64,000 bases of DNA from Gammaproteobacteria bacterium (GCA_041395445.1 JAWLAO010000004.1:191774-255773), one strand, 5' to 3'. Numbered from the stretch's first letter, positions 9,419-19,321 are shown. Notes: generated from the letters alone by a model not told the origin. Translations and numbers: made by a program.

Positions 9419-10492
9419 TCAGTTATACACTAAACTTCCGAATTGATTATTGCTGAACTCTCGTTTGACTTCGACTCCTTGCCAAATGTTTGAATACCAA
9501 TTTTCATCTCTTTGAAGCATACCATTTTTTATCCATTTCACAATGTACTCAGCAACATTGGGATAATTGACCTGAACTCGTTCCGCTAAATCCAATTCGT
9601 TATTGATATATCGAGAATTCAACGCTTTGATAGTTTTTCCATATTTCAATGCTTCCAAAGCGATAGCATTGGAGTGTTGTTCAACCTGTCCATCTAATGG
9701 TCGAACCAGTAATCGTTTTCCTAAACTAATCACTTCTGAACTCAACTCAAAGCCAGCATTTGCAAGAACTGCGTCACAATTGTATAAATCACAAAGAAAG
9801 CCATCTCTTGATAGTGGTTTGAAATTAACATTCTTTGCAAAGGAATTAATTGGTTTCGGAGCATAAACAGTGAAATTAAAACTCTTGAGCGGTGCTAAGC
9901 TTCTAAGTACTTGGTGTTGGTTTTCAAAAGGTAAATAAACCAACACTTTATTTTCAATAACAATGTTTGATTTGTGTGTATGTGTTTCAATAATCGGAGG
10001 CAAAATATTTTGATTAAAATGATGCCAATGTAATGCCAAATAGCTTTTCACGGGTGCAAACTTATTGAGTACAAATCGTGAAAAGATATCTCCTTTTTTC
10101 TGCGGAATTGAGAAATTGAAAACATATTGGTGTCCCAGACCAATGACAGGAATATCTGTTTTTTTTCCGACCCAGGCAGTAATTGGTTCAAAATCGGTAA
10201 TTATCAAATCATAATTGTTGATATTAATGCTTTTAATATCTTTTTTGAATTGCTTTAAATCAAGTTCAAGTGCAGTCTTAAAATAGTTCACTTTTCCATT
10301 CTCAACATGAAAAGTCAGGCCTTTTCTATAGTCGGAGTTTTTAAAATCTTTCATACAAAAATACTTGTCTTTATCACGACCCGAAAAAAGCCAATCGACT
10401 TCAATATCTGTTTTTGCAAACTCTTTTTGCATTGCTCGAGCGCGGCTGATATGACCATTCCCTGTTCCTTGAACACCATATAAGATTTTCAT
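9419..10492 (-). CDS. MJ1255/VC2487-family glycosyltransferase-like protein
   Basis: A 357-aa protein that begins MKILYGVQGTGNGHISRA, an N-terminal glycine-rich motif shared with GT-B enzymes of the MurG/UGT type. The later region NAGFELSSEVISLGKR resembles the nucleotide-sugar binding part of that fold. The open frame extends to 10615, but ATG at 10492 is preferred: it forms an ATGA overlap with the upstream PAP2 gene and removes an unlikely leader. Acceptor and donor are unknown. Pairing with a PAP2 phosphatase suggests membrane-lipid or surface-glycan work. Confidence 0.82.
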   Translation of the reverse strand: MKILYGVQGTGNGHISRARAMQKEFAKTDIEVDWLFSGRDKDKYFCMKDFKNSDYRKGLTFHVENGKVNYFKTALELDLKQFKKDIKSININNYDLIITDFEPITAWVGKKTDIPVIGLGHQYVFNFSIPQKKGDIFSRFVLNKFAPVKSYLALHWHHFNQNILPPIIETHTHKSNIVIENKVLVYLPFENQHQVLRSLAPLKSFNFTVYAPKPINSFAKNVNFKPLSRDGFLCDLYNCDAVLANAGFELSSEVISLGKRLLVRPLDGQVEQHSNAIALEALKYGKTIKALNSRYINNELDLAERVQVNYPNVAEYIVKWIKNGMLQRDENWYSNIWQGVEVKREFSNNQFGSLVYN

Positions 10493-11013
10493 ATTAATCC
10501 CATCCAAATTATTGTGAATTTTGAAATGCTGTATCCCATTAAAACGCCGACAAGAATATCTGTGGGAAAATGCACTCCAAGCACAATTCTTGATAACCCA
10601 ATTAATGCTGACCAAAGGAGTAAAGGTATGGTTAACACTGGGATAAATAAGGATGAAATCATTGAGAAAAGAAAAGCGGAAGATGTATGACCGGAAGGAA
10701 AGCTGAAAGCATCGCTTGGTTCAATATAATGAGGTACATTTGCTACTCTATATGGTCGATTCCTTTTGAGAGTATTTTTTAAAATATAGTAAAGAGGTCG
10801 TTCAATCGCAAACCCCAAAGCTAAAGCCCAAAAATAACTAGATTCGCCTTTTGTGAAAATTAACGACGATAGTCCAAACAAAGCGTACAGCCAACCATCA
10901 CCGGATTTTGATATCCATCGGCTTACAGGAAGTAATTTTGAATGTATTGATGCGTCTAATAATTTATGAATACAAATCACGTCCCATTTATGCAGCCAAT
11001 TTAAGGTTCTCAT
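10489..11013 (-). CDS. PAP2-family membrane phosphatase
   Basis: A 174-aa membrane protein with all three motifs of the type-2 phosphatidic acid phosphatase family: K79-x6-R86-P87, PSGH at 106-109, and S141-R142-x5-H148-x3-D152. About four or five hydrophobic segments are present. Family members dephosphorylate phosphatidate, undecaprenyl pyrophosphate or similar lipid phosphates at the membrane. It overlaps the glycosyltransferase by four bases, so the two are almost certainly cotranslated. The substrate cannot be decided from sequence. Confidence 0.9.
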   Translation of the reverse strand: MRTLNWLHKWDVICIHKLLDASIHSKLLPVSRWISKSGDGWLYALFGLSSLIFTKGESSYFWALALGFAIERPLYYILKNTLKRNRPYRVANVPHYIEPSDAFSFPSGHTSSAFLFSMISSLFIPVLTIPLLLWSALIGLSRIVLGVHFPTDILVGVLMGYSISKFTIIWMGLI

Positions 11014-11184
11014 CTTTTATACCTCTTTTTCTACTGATGAGGATTTTAGAGTGATAATGTTTCAAAAATATGGCGGTTTGGTTAAGAATTCATGACATGT
11101 TTTGTTTTTTTATCATATAAATTTGAATTAAAGAACTTAAAACTTCGGACAATTCTTATCTTAAATGATAAAAATAGATCTGTG

Positions 11185-11213
11185 TGTCAGTTAAAGGACA
11201 TTAAGTTTGTTTA
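11185..11213 (+). promoter_or_regulatory. Shared promoter-like element, copy 1 (TGTCAG-N17-TGTTTA)
   Basis: TGTCAG at 11185-11190, exactly 17 bases, then TGTTTA at 11208-11213 (continuing TAAT). It lies 60 bp before the start of the exported protein at 11245. The same arrangement occurs upstream of three other exported-protein genes in this window (19293-19321, 21432-21460, 22562-22590). Confidence 0.6.
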
Positions 11214-11244
11214 TAATTATATGAATCAAATTAACTGAATAAAA

Positions 11245-11814
11245 ATGTTTTATAAAACTTTACTCCTTAGCGTTTTATCTGTATCAGCATTTGCGAGCGA
11301 ACATACTGATGAAGCTGATTACCTGATGCAGTCCTATCTGAAAAACAACAACTTTGTTGAGAAATTGCCGGATTATTCTGACGGTAAAGCGATGGGTGTA
11401 CATAAATCTATGTCAACTCACTTTTCAATTAATGGACAATCTTCTATCAAGGGAAACATTCAAATCGAGAAAATATCCGGAAGATTTCGTTTACCCTTGG
11501 CAAAAACCGATAATATCAGTTATCAGCACAAACAAATTAAAGTCAATGCAACAATCAAGGTAGATGAAGGTGTTTTGAAGATATATAACCCTGTGGACAT
11601 CAATTTTTGGAATATGGCGAAATTATTTATTAGTCATCCGGATAGAAAGTCTGATGATATTTCCAAGTGGCAACTCAAAGGATTTGTTGAAAAGACAATT
11701 GATAACTCTAAAAGTATAACGGCGCAAGTGAGTTTGTTAGCTATCGGTAATGGCTACTATCTTTTGCTGGCAAGCGAGGATTCGGTTTCCGGCGTGGAAA
11801 TTGAGCTGAAATAA
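11245..11814 (+). CDS. Exported protein of unknown function
   Basis: A 189-aa protein with a clear signal peptide (about residues 1-17, cleavage after SAFA). The mature part is mixed beta and charged, with no motif I recognise. It is a single-gene unit: the promoter-like element at 11185-11213 lies upstream and the convergent BNR-protein terminator lies directly downstream. It shares that element with the beta-helix and lipoprotein genes, which suggests common control. Function is not assigned. Confidence 0.75.
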   Translation: MFYKTLLLSVLSVSAFASEHTDEADYLMQSYLKNNNFVEKLPDYSDGKAMGVHKSMSTHFSINGQSSIKGNIQIEKISGRFRLPLAKTDNISYQHKQIKVNATIKVDEGVLKIYNPVDINFWNMAKLFISHPDRKSDDISKWQLKGFVEKTIDNSKSITAQVSLLAIGNGYYLLLASEDSVSGVEIELK

Positions 11815-11840
11815 AAAAGCCTGTAATGAATACAGGCTTT
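11812..11840 (-). terminator. Intrinsic terminator, mainly for the minus-strand BNR gene
   Basis: A perfect 10-bp stem, AAAGCCTGTA (11816-11825) with TACAGGCTTT (11831-11840), and a 5-base loop. On the minus strand it is followed by a T run, so it ends the 14917-11864 transcript. On the plus strand only three T residues follow, so it may also act weakly for the exported-protein gene. Confidence 0.85.
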
Positions 11841-11863
11841 AAAAGGTTAGCTTGAAATTATTA

Positions 11864-14800
11864 TTACGCTTCTTTTAGAAAATCCTCATAAGATTGAATC
11901 TCGACTGATTTTCCTGTTTTTAAGAACTCGCTGATTTCGTTTTTATAAATTTTCTCAAAAGTCTTTTCAGCTTCTTCTAGACTCTCACTCAGTAGCTTCA
12001 TGTTTGCTTTCTCAGGAGAAGAAGGAGGTGCAAAACCACTGGCAACTTTTGAATACAGATCTGCTAATTTCTCACGCAACTGCTTTTCCGCACTACCCAC
12101 ATAGTTGTCACCAGAAGTGATAACTAAAGTTTCTTTCAGGCTTTGCAACTGAGCAATTAAATCTTTATTATCTTCAGCGTCTGACTCAGCTGCTGCCAGA
12201 TAAGCATCAATTTTATAAACAAGATAGGCAAGTTCCTGATTCATTTCATATAAAGACATAGTGGTTTTATAAAGTTCAGTTCTTTGCTTATCTGTATATG
12301 GAGAATCAGGGTCGTTCTTTAGAACAACTTCGGTTTCATAGCTTTCTTTACCTTTTGTGAATACAACTTTGTATGTTCCCGCTGGGGCTCGAGGAGTTGT
12401 TAATCCACCAAATGCAAAGGTTTTAGCCTTAGCCAATTTTGGTCTTTTCAGCATTCCATTCCAGTTAACAATATTGATGCCCTTTGCTTTTCCGGCAGGA
12501 AGTTCCGCGACCATATTGCCATCTTTATCAAAAACTTCCATTTTTGTTTTTCCAAAAATATGTCGTTTCTGTAAATAGTATGCAATTCGGGCATTGTCAT
12601 TGGGATTAGGACCAACAAACTCCATTTCGGTACTGTATCCACCAAAACCACTGGCTTCGTTTATCGTTTTTGCTTTTGAAGTAAAGAAATGAACCGGTTT
12701 ACTTAAAACATCGGCATTGATTTCACGCAATGGACTGATATCATCAATGATGATAATACCTCTACCATGTGTTGCCATAACCAAATCGTTAGTTTGTGGT
12801 TGTAATTCCAAATAATGAACGGCAACCAAAGGCATGTTATTGGTAAAGTGACTCCAGTTTTTTCCGCCGTCTATTGTAATGAAAAGCCCTCTTTCAGTTC
12901 CCAGAAATAACAAATCCGGGTTCTTGTAATCTTCCTGAAAACTACGAGCAAATCCTTTAATGTCGTCAGTAACTAATGATGTCCAGCTCTTGCCAAAGTC
13001 GGTTGTTTTAAAGACATACGGTGTTGAATCACCGGCAGTATGACCGTCAAATACCGCATAGGCTGTTCCTCTATCATGAGCACTTGCCTCAATGTGATAA
13101 ACCCAGGTGCCTTTCGGCAAACCTGAAATATTCGACTCCACACTTTGCCATTTCTTACCTGCATTTTTTGTTACCTGAACTCTGCCATCATCGGTTCCAA
13201 CCCAGACGATTTTTTCATCCAAAGGAGATTCTGCAATGGTAAAAATGGTTCCGTAGTTTTCAGCTCCGGAGTTATCTTTAGACAAACCGCCGGAATTTTC
13301 TTGATTCTGTTTGGAAGTATCATTGTAGGTTAAATCTGATGAAATCTTTTTCCAAGTATCGCCGGTATCATCGGAGCGGTATAAAAACTGACTGCCCATA
13401 TAAATACGATCCGGTTTATTGGGACTTTGAACCAATGGTGCGTTCCAGTTAAATCGAAGTTTCGGATCACCTTTTTCTTTGAGAGGTTGAATGGTTTTAA
13501 CTTCATCCAAGCTCTTGTTGAAACGCCAAACATTTTCAGCACCTTGCATTTCAGAATAAACAATATCTTTGGTTGGATGTTTAATCACTCTGAATCCGTC
13601 ACCAAAACCAATGCTTTCCCAGTCTCTGGCTTCTATTCCACCTGGAGAGGACGAAGGTCCGTACCAACTACCATTGTCTTGTAAACCACCATAAACATTA
13701 TAAGGTTTATGGTTATCAACACTCACATGATAGAATTGTGAAATTGGTAAATTGGCGACAATTTCCATGGTATTTGTACCATCCCATGTTCTGTATAGTC
13801 CGCCATCAGTCGCAACATACATGCGATTGGAGTCATTGATATCAAAAACAATATCGTGAATATCCGGATGCATTTGCCCCAGGTTTTTAAATGTTTTTCC
13901 GCCATCACGGCTGATTGAACCAAAAACGCCGGCTTTAACAACAACATCCGGGTTTCTCGGATCAACAGTAATTCTGGAGAAATAGAACGGACGCACCACC
14001 AAACCAAAGTCATTGTTCAAATGATTCCATGATTGACCGCCATCATTAGAACGGTATAACCCTTTTTCGCTATCTTTTTCAGTTTCTAATACCGCATAAA
14101 CAATATTGCTGTCCGAAGGAGCAACAGCTACTGCGATGCGACCGAGTTTCCCTTCAGGAAATCCGTTGTGGATTTTATTCCAGGTTTTGCCGGAATCAAC
14201 AGACTTGTATAACGCACTATTGTTGCCACCGGAATTGAAGGACCACCCTGTTCTTCTGAATTCCCACATAGAAGCATAAAGCACCGATGAATCACTTGGA
14301 TCCATTATGACATCAGAGCAACCAGTCTTATTGTCAATATATAAAACCTTTTCCCAAGAACTGCCATCATCAGTTGATTTATAGATACCACGCTGATCGC
14401 TATCACTCCAAAGAGCACCTAAGACACAAACATAAAGTTCATTTCGGTTTTTGGGATTAATTTCAATTCCGGCAATTCTTTCCGAGTTTTCAAATCCAAC
14501 TCGTTTCCAGTTTGTACCGCCATCATCAGAACGGAACAAACCATCACCTGTTGAAACCGAGTTTCTGGTCCAGGTTTCACCGGTTCCTACCCAAATCGTT
14601 TTGTCCGGTTGAACCGGATCAACTTTGACGACGCCAATGGATTGAACATGATCATCAAAAATCGGGTCGAATGATGCTCCTCCATTCTGGGAACGCCAAA
14701 CACCACCTCCGGCTGAACCGATGTACATCACTTTGCTGTTTTGTGGATGAACCTCAATGTCATTAATACGCCCACTCATGACAGCGGGACCAATTTGTCT

Positions 14801-14917
14801 GGCCGTCATATTACCAAATAATGCATCACCTTTTAATACGGCCTCGTCAGCAAAAGATGATGATGAAAGTCCAAGAGCCAGAATTAAAGCTGATTTTTTA
14901 TAAAACGAAGATTTCAT
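11864..14917 (-). CDS. Secreted BNR/VPS10-type beta-propeller protein
   Basis: A large exported protein of 1017 aa with a signal peptide. Many BNR/Asp-box repeats (S-x-D-x-G-x-x-W, such as RSDDGGTNW, KSTDDGSSW, KSVDSGKTW) across roughly residues 45-720 predict one or more sortilin/VPS10-like beta propellers. The C-terminal 300 residues include an Ig-like stretch and a helical tail. The frame opens with a GTG at 14926, but ATG at 14917 is preferred because the ribosome site AAAGGTGA lies just before it and contains that GTG. It is 12 bp downstream of a LolA-like gene. Ligand or enzymatic activity is unknown. Confidence 0.85.
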   Translation of the reverse strand: MKSSFYKKSALILALGLSSSSFADEAVLKGDALFGNMTARQIGPAVMSGRINDIEVHPQNSKVMYIGSAGGGVWRSQNGGASFDPIFDDHVQSIGVVKVDPVQPDKTIWVGTGETWTRNSVSTGDGLFRSDDGGTNWKRVGFENSERIAGIEINPKNRNELYVCVLGALWSDSDQRGIYKSTDDGSSWEKVLYIDNKTGCSDVIMDPSDSSVLYASMWEFRRTGWSFNSGGNNSALYKSVDSGKTWNKIHNGFPEGKLGRIAVAVAPSDSNIVYAVLETEKDSEKGLYRSNDGGQSWNHLNNDFGLVVRPFYFSRITVDPRNPDVVVKAGVFGSISRDGGKTFKNLGQMHPDIHDIVFDINDSNRMYVATDGGLYRTWDGTNTMEIVANLPISQFYHVSVDNHKPYNVYGGLQDNGSWYGPSSSPGGIEARDWESIGFGDGFRVIKHPTKDIVYSEMQGAENVWRFNKSLDEVKTIQPLKEKGDPKLRFNWNAPLVQSPNKPDRIYMGSQFLYRSDDTGDTWKKISSDLTYNDTSKQNQENSGGLSKDNSGAENYGTIFTIAESPLDEKIVWVGTDDGRVQVTKNAGKKWQSVESNISGLPKGTWVYHIEASAHDRGTAYAVFDGHTAGDSTPYVFKTTDFGKSWTSLVTDDIKGFARSFQEDYKNPDLLFLGTERGLFITIDGGKNWSHFTNNMPLVAVHYLELQPQTNDLVMATHGRGIIIIDDISPLREINADVLSKPVHFFTSKAKTINEASGFGGYSTEMEFVGPNPNDNARIAYYLQKRHIFGKTKMEVFDKDGNMVAELPAGKAKGINIVNWNGMLKRPKLAKAKTFAFGGLTTPRAPAGTYKVVFTKGKESYETEVVLKNDPDSPYTDKQRTELYKTTMSLYEMNQELAYLVYKIDAYLAAAESDAEDNKDLIAQLQSLKETLVITSGDNYVGSAEKQLREKLADLYSKVASGFAPPSSPEKANMKLLSESLEEAEKTFEKIYKNEISEFLKTGKSVEIQSYEDFLKEA

Positions 14918-14928
14918 ATCAATCACCT

Positions 14929-15729
14929 TTATTTATTTTCAGCAGATGCTTCTGCGGTCTCTGTTTTTTCAGTTGCAGTTTCAGTCTCAACAGGCATGTC
15001 AAAATCAGTCTGAGAAACTTGAGGATTTAATTCAACTTTGGAAACAGTCATTGTCACGGCGGGACCATCTTTTAACCCTTGAGTCATTGAAAATGGCACA
15101 TAAAAGCCTTCCACTTCCTGATAGTCGCTCATTTTGTTCTCGCCAACCTTACCTTTCATAGGTCCTTGGCGAATTTCTGTCTCAACAGCTACCGGAACAA
15201 AAGCCTCAGTATCAAAATAGTAATAACTAATATCCTCAACAGATTCACCATCAACTGTTAAAGGCTCTTTTACCAATTTGACTTTGTAGGTATCTGACCC
15301 TTCCTTACTCTCTGTTCCCATTAACTCAACGGTGTAACCGTTTTCTTTCCAATTTAAAAAAGGACTTGGAAAGTCATTCATCTCCAATTTACGGTTTTCA
15401 GTCGATTCTGCGTCAGCTTTTTCCGCTTTCATGGTCATGAAGTTCGTACTCCACATGGTTTCGCCATCGAAAACACCTTGTTTCAATTCCTTACCTTGAA
15501 AGGTGAACTTCATGTATTGGCGTCCATCTTTAAGGCTAAGAATTTCAAACGGGAACTTCATACCACCCTGATTGAATTCTCCGGAAAGTTTCATTCCCTG
15601 TAAATTATTCCATGCTTCAGAACCACCGGTATTCTCAATATATCCGTTAATAATTTCATCAACCTCAACCGCTTGAGCTGAAGTAAAAGTCATTGTCGCA
15701 AGAATCAGAGTTTTAATTGTATTTTTCAT
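14929..15729 (-). CDS. Exported LolA-like (outer-membrane lipoprotein-sorting-like) protein
   Basis: A 266-aa exported protein with a signal peptide (about residues 1-20). The fold pattern, alternating beta strands with phrases such as MKFTFQGKELKQGVFDGETMW and YYYFDTEAFVPVAVETE, resembles the LolA/LolB-like family, whose members carry hydrophobic ligands. The tail is rich in Glu, Thr and Ala. A TTG lies upstream at 15741, but ATG at 15729 with GAGAAA ahead is the better start. It is the first gene of a two-gene unit with the BNR protein, and similar pairs suggest a joint envelope role. The family call is tentative. Confidence 0.68.
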   Translation of the reverse strand: MKNTIKTLILATMTFTSAQAVEVDEIINGYIENTGGSEAWNNLQGMKLSGEFNQGGMKFPFEILSLKDGRQYMKFTFQGKELKQGVFDGETMWSTNFMTMKAEKADAESTENRKLEMNDFPSPFLNWKENGYTVELMGTESKEGSDTYKVKLVKEPLTVDGESVEDISYYYFDTEAFVPVAVETEIRQGPMKGKVGENKMSDYQEVEGFYVPFSMTQGLKDGPAVTMTVSKVELNPQVSQTDFDMPVETETATEKTETAEASAENK

Positions 15730-15894
15730 GAGCTTTCTCAATTTGGTTAATAACAGCGTTTATCATACAAATGAGAAATATTGAAGTCTATATGCTAAAG
15801 GTCACATGGTGGTTTTGAATCACCTAAATGATGAATGAATTTATCTCATACTTACCATTAAGTAATGATTTGCTTTTTTCTGTAACTTAATGAA

Positions 15895-16734
15895 TTATGA
15901 CAAATAGTTTAAATGGAACCGAATATGCTTTTCAATAAATGTACTGATGAAATAATAGCTATGATCATATCCTTTATGAAACGTAAGGTCTAAGGCCCGT
16001 CCACTCTCTTTACATACAATTTCAAGGTTTTCAGTAAGTAACTGTTGTGGATAGAATTCATCATTCAACCCCTGATCAACAAGTAAGGGGGCTTCACTTG
16101 ATTTTCCTGTCTTTAATAATTCACAGGCATCATATTGTTTCCATAACTGCTTGTCATCTCCCAAATACCCCTGAAAAGCCTTTTGTCCCCACGGACACTG
16201 AGTTGGATTTACTATAGGAGAAAAGGCAGAAATCGAAGAAAATATCTGAGGTTCTTTCAATCCAAGCACCAATGCACCATGGCCTCCCATTGAGTGTCCT
16301 GAAATAGAAAATTTTTTAATGCCAAAATCGTTTCGCAACAGTTCGATTAAATCACACGTGATGTAGTCATACATCTGATAATGATCTTTGAAATATTCAG
16401 TTCGTGCATTTAAATAAAAACCTGCGCCACTGCCAAAATCATAACTGTCATGTTCTCCTGGAAGATCAAGCCCACGAGGTGAGGTGTCCGGACAAATAAT
16501 CATGGTCGAAGTATTCTGAAGAAAAAATTGTGCTCCGGCTTTAGTAATAAAATTTTCTTCAGTGCATGTCAGACCTGACAGCCAAATGATAGCTGAATCA
16601 ATCTTTTTAATATCAACTGGTAAAAATGCAGAAAAAGCCATGCTGGTTCGAGTCGATGAACTTTCATGCCGGCAAAAAATTGTTTCACCGGAAAATGTTT
16701 TATGTTTTTTTAAAGTTTCAAAAGTCACAATCAC
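15895..16734 (-). CDS. fghA: S-formylglutathione hydrolase
   Basis: A 279-aa alpha/beta hydrolase of the esterase D type. The nucleophile Ser148 sits in GHSMGGHGAL. The acid and base of the triad fit the Asp in LLVDQGLNDEFYP and the His in KGYDHSYYFI. WLSGLTCTEENF is a family hallmark. It hydrolyses S-formylglutathione to formate and glutathione, the second step of formaldehyde detoxification. The start is GTG, overlapping the adhC stop (GTGA), so the two are coupled. Confidence 0.95.
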   Translation of the reverse strand: MIVTFETLKKHKTFSGETIFCRHESSSTRTSMAFSAFLPVDIKKIDSAIIWLSGLTCTEENFITKAGAQFFLQNTSTMIICPDTSPRGLDLPGEHDSYDFGSGAGFYLNARTEYFKDHYQMYDYITCDLIELLRNDFGIKKFSISGHSMGGHGALVLGLKEPQIFSSISAFSPIVNPTQCPWGQKAFQGYLGDDKQLWKQYDACELLKTGKSSEAPLLVDQGLNDEFYPQQLLTENLEIVCKESGRALDLTFHKGYDHSYYFISTFIEKHIRFHLNYLS

Positions 16735-17864
16735 TCCATTGTATAATCAATCACGGAACGGATACTTTTACCTTCATGCATGAGATCAAATGCCTCATTA
16801 ATTTTGCTAAGAGGGAGTTTAAAAGTTACAAGGTCGTCCAGATTGATTTCGCCACTCATATATCTGTCAACATATCCCGGTAGTTCTGTTCTGCCTTTCA
16901 CTCCGCCAAAAGCACTGCCTCTCCAGACCCTTCCAGTCACCAGTTGAAAAGGTCTGGTACTGATCTCCTGACCGGCACCGGCAACGCCGATAATAATTGA
17001 TTCCCCCCAGCCTTTGTGACAGCATTCCAGCGCCGAGCGCATAAGCTGTACATTTCCGACACACTCAAAGGAATAATCCACGCCTCCATCTGTGAGTTCG
17101 ACGATAACATCCTGAATTGGTTTGTCATAATCTTTAGGATTGACAAAATCAGTGGCACCAAATTTCTTTGCCATTTCAAATTTATCTGGATTGACATCAA
17201 CACCAATAATTTTACCCGCTTTCGCCAGCTTCGCCCCTTGAATTACTGACAGACCGATTCCTCCCAGTCCAAACACAGCTACTGTTGCTCCTTCTTCTAC
17301 TTTTGCGGTGTTGAAGACAGCTCCAATTCCCGTAGTAACACCACAACCAAGCAAACAGATTTTATCCAGAGGGGCATCTTTACTTACTTTGGCCAAAGAC
17401 ACTTCAGGTAACACTGTGTATTCAGCAAATGTAGATGTGCCCATATAGTGATAGATCGTTTTTCCATCTTTTGAAAAACGACTGGTGCCATCCGGCATCA
17501 ATCCTTGTCCCTGAGTTTCCCTGACACTGGAACAAAGATTGGTTTTACCAGATTTACAGAATTTACACTCACCGCATTCAGCCGTGTATAAGGGTATAAC
17601 ATGATCCCCTTTTTTCAAAGTTGTCACACCTTCACCGACCTGTTCGACAATCCCTCCGCCTTCATGTCCTAAAATCGAAGGAAAAATCCCCTCAGGATCT
17701 TGACCGGACAATGTGTATGCATCCGTATGACAAACGCCGGTAGCGACAATCCTGACCAGAACTTCACCTTTTTTTGGCATTTCCAGGTCAACTTCTTCGA
17801 TCGATAATGGTTCGTTGGCTGCCCAGGCAACAGCAGCTCTGACTTTCATAGTGTTTTTGCTCAT
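16731..17864 (-). CDS. adhC: S-(hydroxymethyl)glutathione dehydrogenase (class III alcohol dehydrogenase)
   Basis: A 377-aa zinc dehydrogenase that oxidises S-hydroxymethylglutathione with NAD+. Catalytic zinc ligands are in GVCHTDAYTLSG, GHEGGG and LLGCGVTTG. The structural zinc loop is CGECKFCKSGKTNLC. The nucleotide-binding motif is FGLGGIGLS. An open frame reaches a TTG at 17894, but ATG at 17864 or 17849 fits the family N-terminus (KVRAAVAWAANEPL) better; 17864 is chosen. With fghA downstream it forms the glutathione-dependent formaldehyde pathway. No frmR-like regulator gene is adjacent. Confidence 0.95.
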   Translation of the reverse strand: MSKNTMKVRAAVAWAANEPLSIEEVDLEMPKKGEVLVRIVATGVCHTDAYTLSGQDPEGIFPSILGHEGGGIVEQVGEGVTTLKKGDHVIPLYTAECGECKFCKSGKTNLCSSVRETQGQGLMPDGTSRFSKDGKTIYHYMGTSTFAEYTVLPEVSLAKVSKDAPLDKICLLGCGVTTGIGAVFNTAKVEEGATVAVFGLGGIGLSVIQGAKLAKAGKIIGVDVNPDKFEMAKKFGATDFVNPKDYDKPIQDVIVELTDGGVDYSFECVGNVQLMRSALECCHKGWGESIIIGVAGAGQEISTRPFQLVTGRVWRGSAFGGVKGRTELPGYVDRYMSGEINLDDLVTFKLPLSKINEAFDLMHEGKSIRSVIDYTME

Positions 17865-17924
17865 GAGGGACTCGGTATTATTAATTCCCAGCAAGTCTAA
17901 CTTATTTGATAGATTATAATCAAA

Positions 17925-19262
17925 TCATTCAAAACCATTAATAAAAATATAATCAAAATCTTCAGGAAGTTCTACGGCTCCGATATCGCACTCGGCTGTT
18001 CCATTGCCATCTCCGTCATGCGGACGTCCAATCCCGGATAAGTCACGGGTATTGCTGGTACAACCTGATGTTGAATCCACATCAACCAATGGACTGGAAA
18101 TTGATGGAGGTGTTATTAGTCTAGATCCCCCATAAAACCCAAGGGGCAATAATTTGGAATCAGTATTTTTGATATCATAGGCAAAACTTCCCGAGCATGA
18201 TGTTCCACTATCAACATTTCTGTGATAGGTCGGAGTACTTGTGGCATCATCAATACAACCAACGGTTGTATCAAAAGCATTTCTCTGTACTTGAGTGTTT
18301 GAGTTTAAAGTTGAATTAACTTCAAACCCCTGATTTTTGGTAAATGTATTAAATCTGACCGTATTTACAGTATTATCGTGGATATGTATAGTATTTGTAG
18401 CCGTGTTTTCAATGAATAGCGAGTTTTCTATATAACCTTTACTGAAAACCGATAAAAACACATCAGTACCCGTGTTTTGCATAAAAAGAGATTCCTTAAT
18501 ACTGATTTTGTTATTGCCTGTTTCGATATTGTTGTGGTTATTGATGAATTCGCTTCTGTTTATGATAAATGTTTCAATTCCATTATTGAATGTACCATAG
18601 TGATATATTGACCCGCCAAAACTGGATGAGTTGTTAGTGAATATTGTGTCACTGACGTCCAATAAATAATTCTCAAGATAAATGGCTCCTCCTTTACTGG
18701 TTGCCTGATTATTGATGAACTCTGAATTGTACACTCTAATCCATCCACCGGAATTATAAGCGTTAATCGCCCCACCACTACTACTTGTTCCAGCAGAGTT
18801 ATTGATAAACTTCACATCATCAATTATTAACTCGTTAGTTGCGACCACATCAATGGCACTTGATTTTGCACCACCTATTCGGAATCCACTTAATGAAACA
18901 ACATCTTGTCCTGATGTATTGATTTGGAAAATATGACCTGTATTGTTGACAGAAGGATATAAAACTAGCTTGTCTGAGCCAGGTCCAATAATGGAAACCC
19001 CTTCAATGATTGGGTATTGAAATCCAAGTTCAATAGCATCATTAAGGACATTAGGAAGCAATTCAATTACATCTTGGGTAGGAAATGTCTGGCCGGCCGG
19101 GCATTGGTCAACGGCAACATTAAGATTAGCTGCTAGCAAGGCTTCTTTTAAAGTACAATTTCCATCATTTGTTTGTGTATCCTGATTGCTATCAACGAGT
19201 ATAATAGTTGCCTCAACCACCTGGCAACATAGTAGTATAGATAGGAATAAATACTTTTTCAT
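17925..19262 (-). CDS. Secreted parallel beta-helix protein with CSLREA-like N-terminus
   Basis: A 445-aa exported protein with a signal peptide (about residues 1-18). Immediately after it is NDGNCTLKEALLAAN, a variant of the CSLREA motif found at the start of many secreted beta-helix proteins. The centre consists of short repeated turns rich in Asn, Gly and Ser (NNSAGTSSSGGAINAYNSGG, NNQATSKGGAIYLEN), predicting a right-handed parallel beta helix. It ends DYIFINGFE, matching tails on the other two beta-helix proteins here. Likely surface-exposed or released; no catalytic residues are recognised. Confidence 0.85.
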   Translation of the reverse strand: MKKYLFLSILLCCQVVEATIILVDSNQDTQTNDGNCTLKEALLAANLNVAVDQCPAGQTFPTQDVIELLPNVLNDAIELGFQYPIIEGVSIIGPGSDKLVLYPSVNNTGHIFQINTSGQDVVSLSGFRIGGAKSSAIDVVATNELIIDDVKFINNSAGTSSSGGAINAYNSGGWIRVYNSEFINNQATSKGGAIYLENYLLDVSDTIFTNNSSSFGGSIYHYGTFNNGIETFIINRSEFINNHNNIETGNNKISIKESLFMQNTGTDVFLSVFSKGYIENSLFIENTATNTIHIHDNTVNTVRFNTFTKNQGFEVNSTLNSNTQVQRNAFDTTVGCIDDATSTPTYHRNVDSGTSCSGSFAYDIKNTDSKLLPLGFYGGSRLITPPSISSPLVDVDSTSGCTSNTRDLSGIGRPHDGDGNGTAECDIGAVELPEDFDYIFINGFE

Positions 19263-19292
19263 AACTTTCCCCTTTTTTAATCATTTACTTCA

Positions 19293-19321
19293 ATAACAAT
19301 TCATTCCGCGATTTACTGACA
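19293..19321 (-). promoter_or_regulatory. Shared promoter-like element, copy 2
   Basis: On the minus strand, TGTCAG (19321-19316) is followed by TAAA, reaches a total spacer of 17, and then TGTTAT (19298-19293). It begins 59 bp before the start codon of the beta-helix gene ending at 19262. Confidence 0.62.

Noticed and set aside
16568..16583. TGTCAGACCTGACA inverted repeat
   Set aside because: It lies within fghA coding sequence and lacks the partner box, so it is a chance palindrome.
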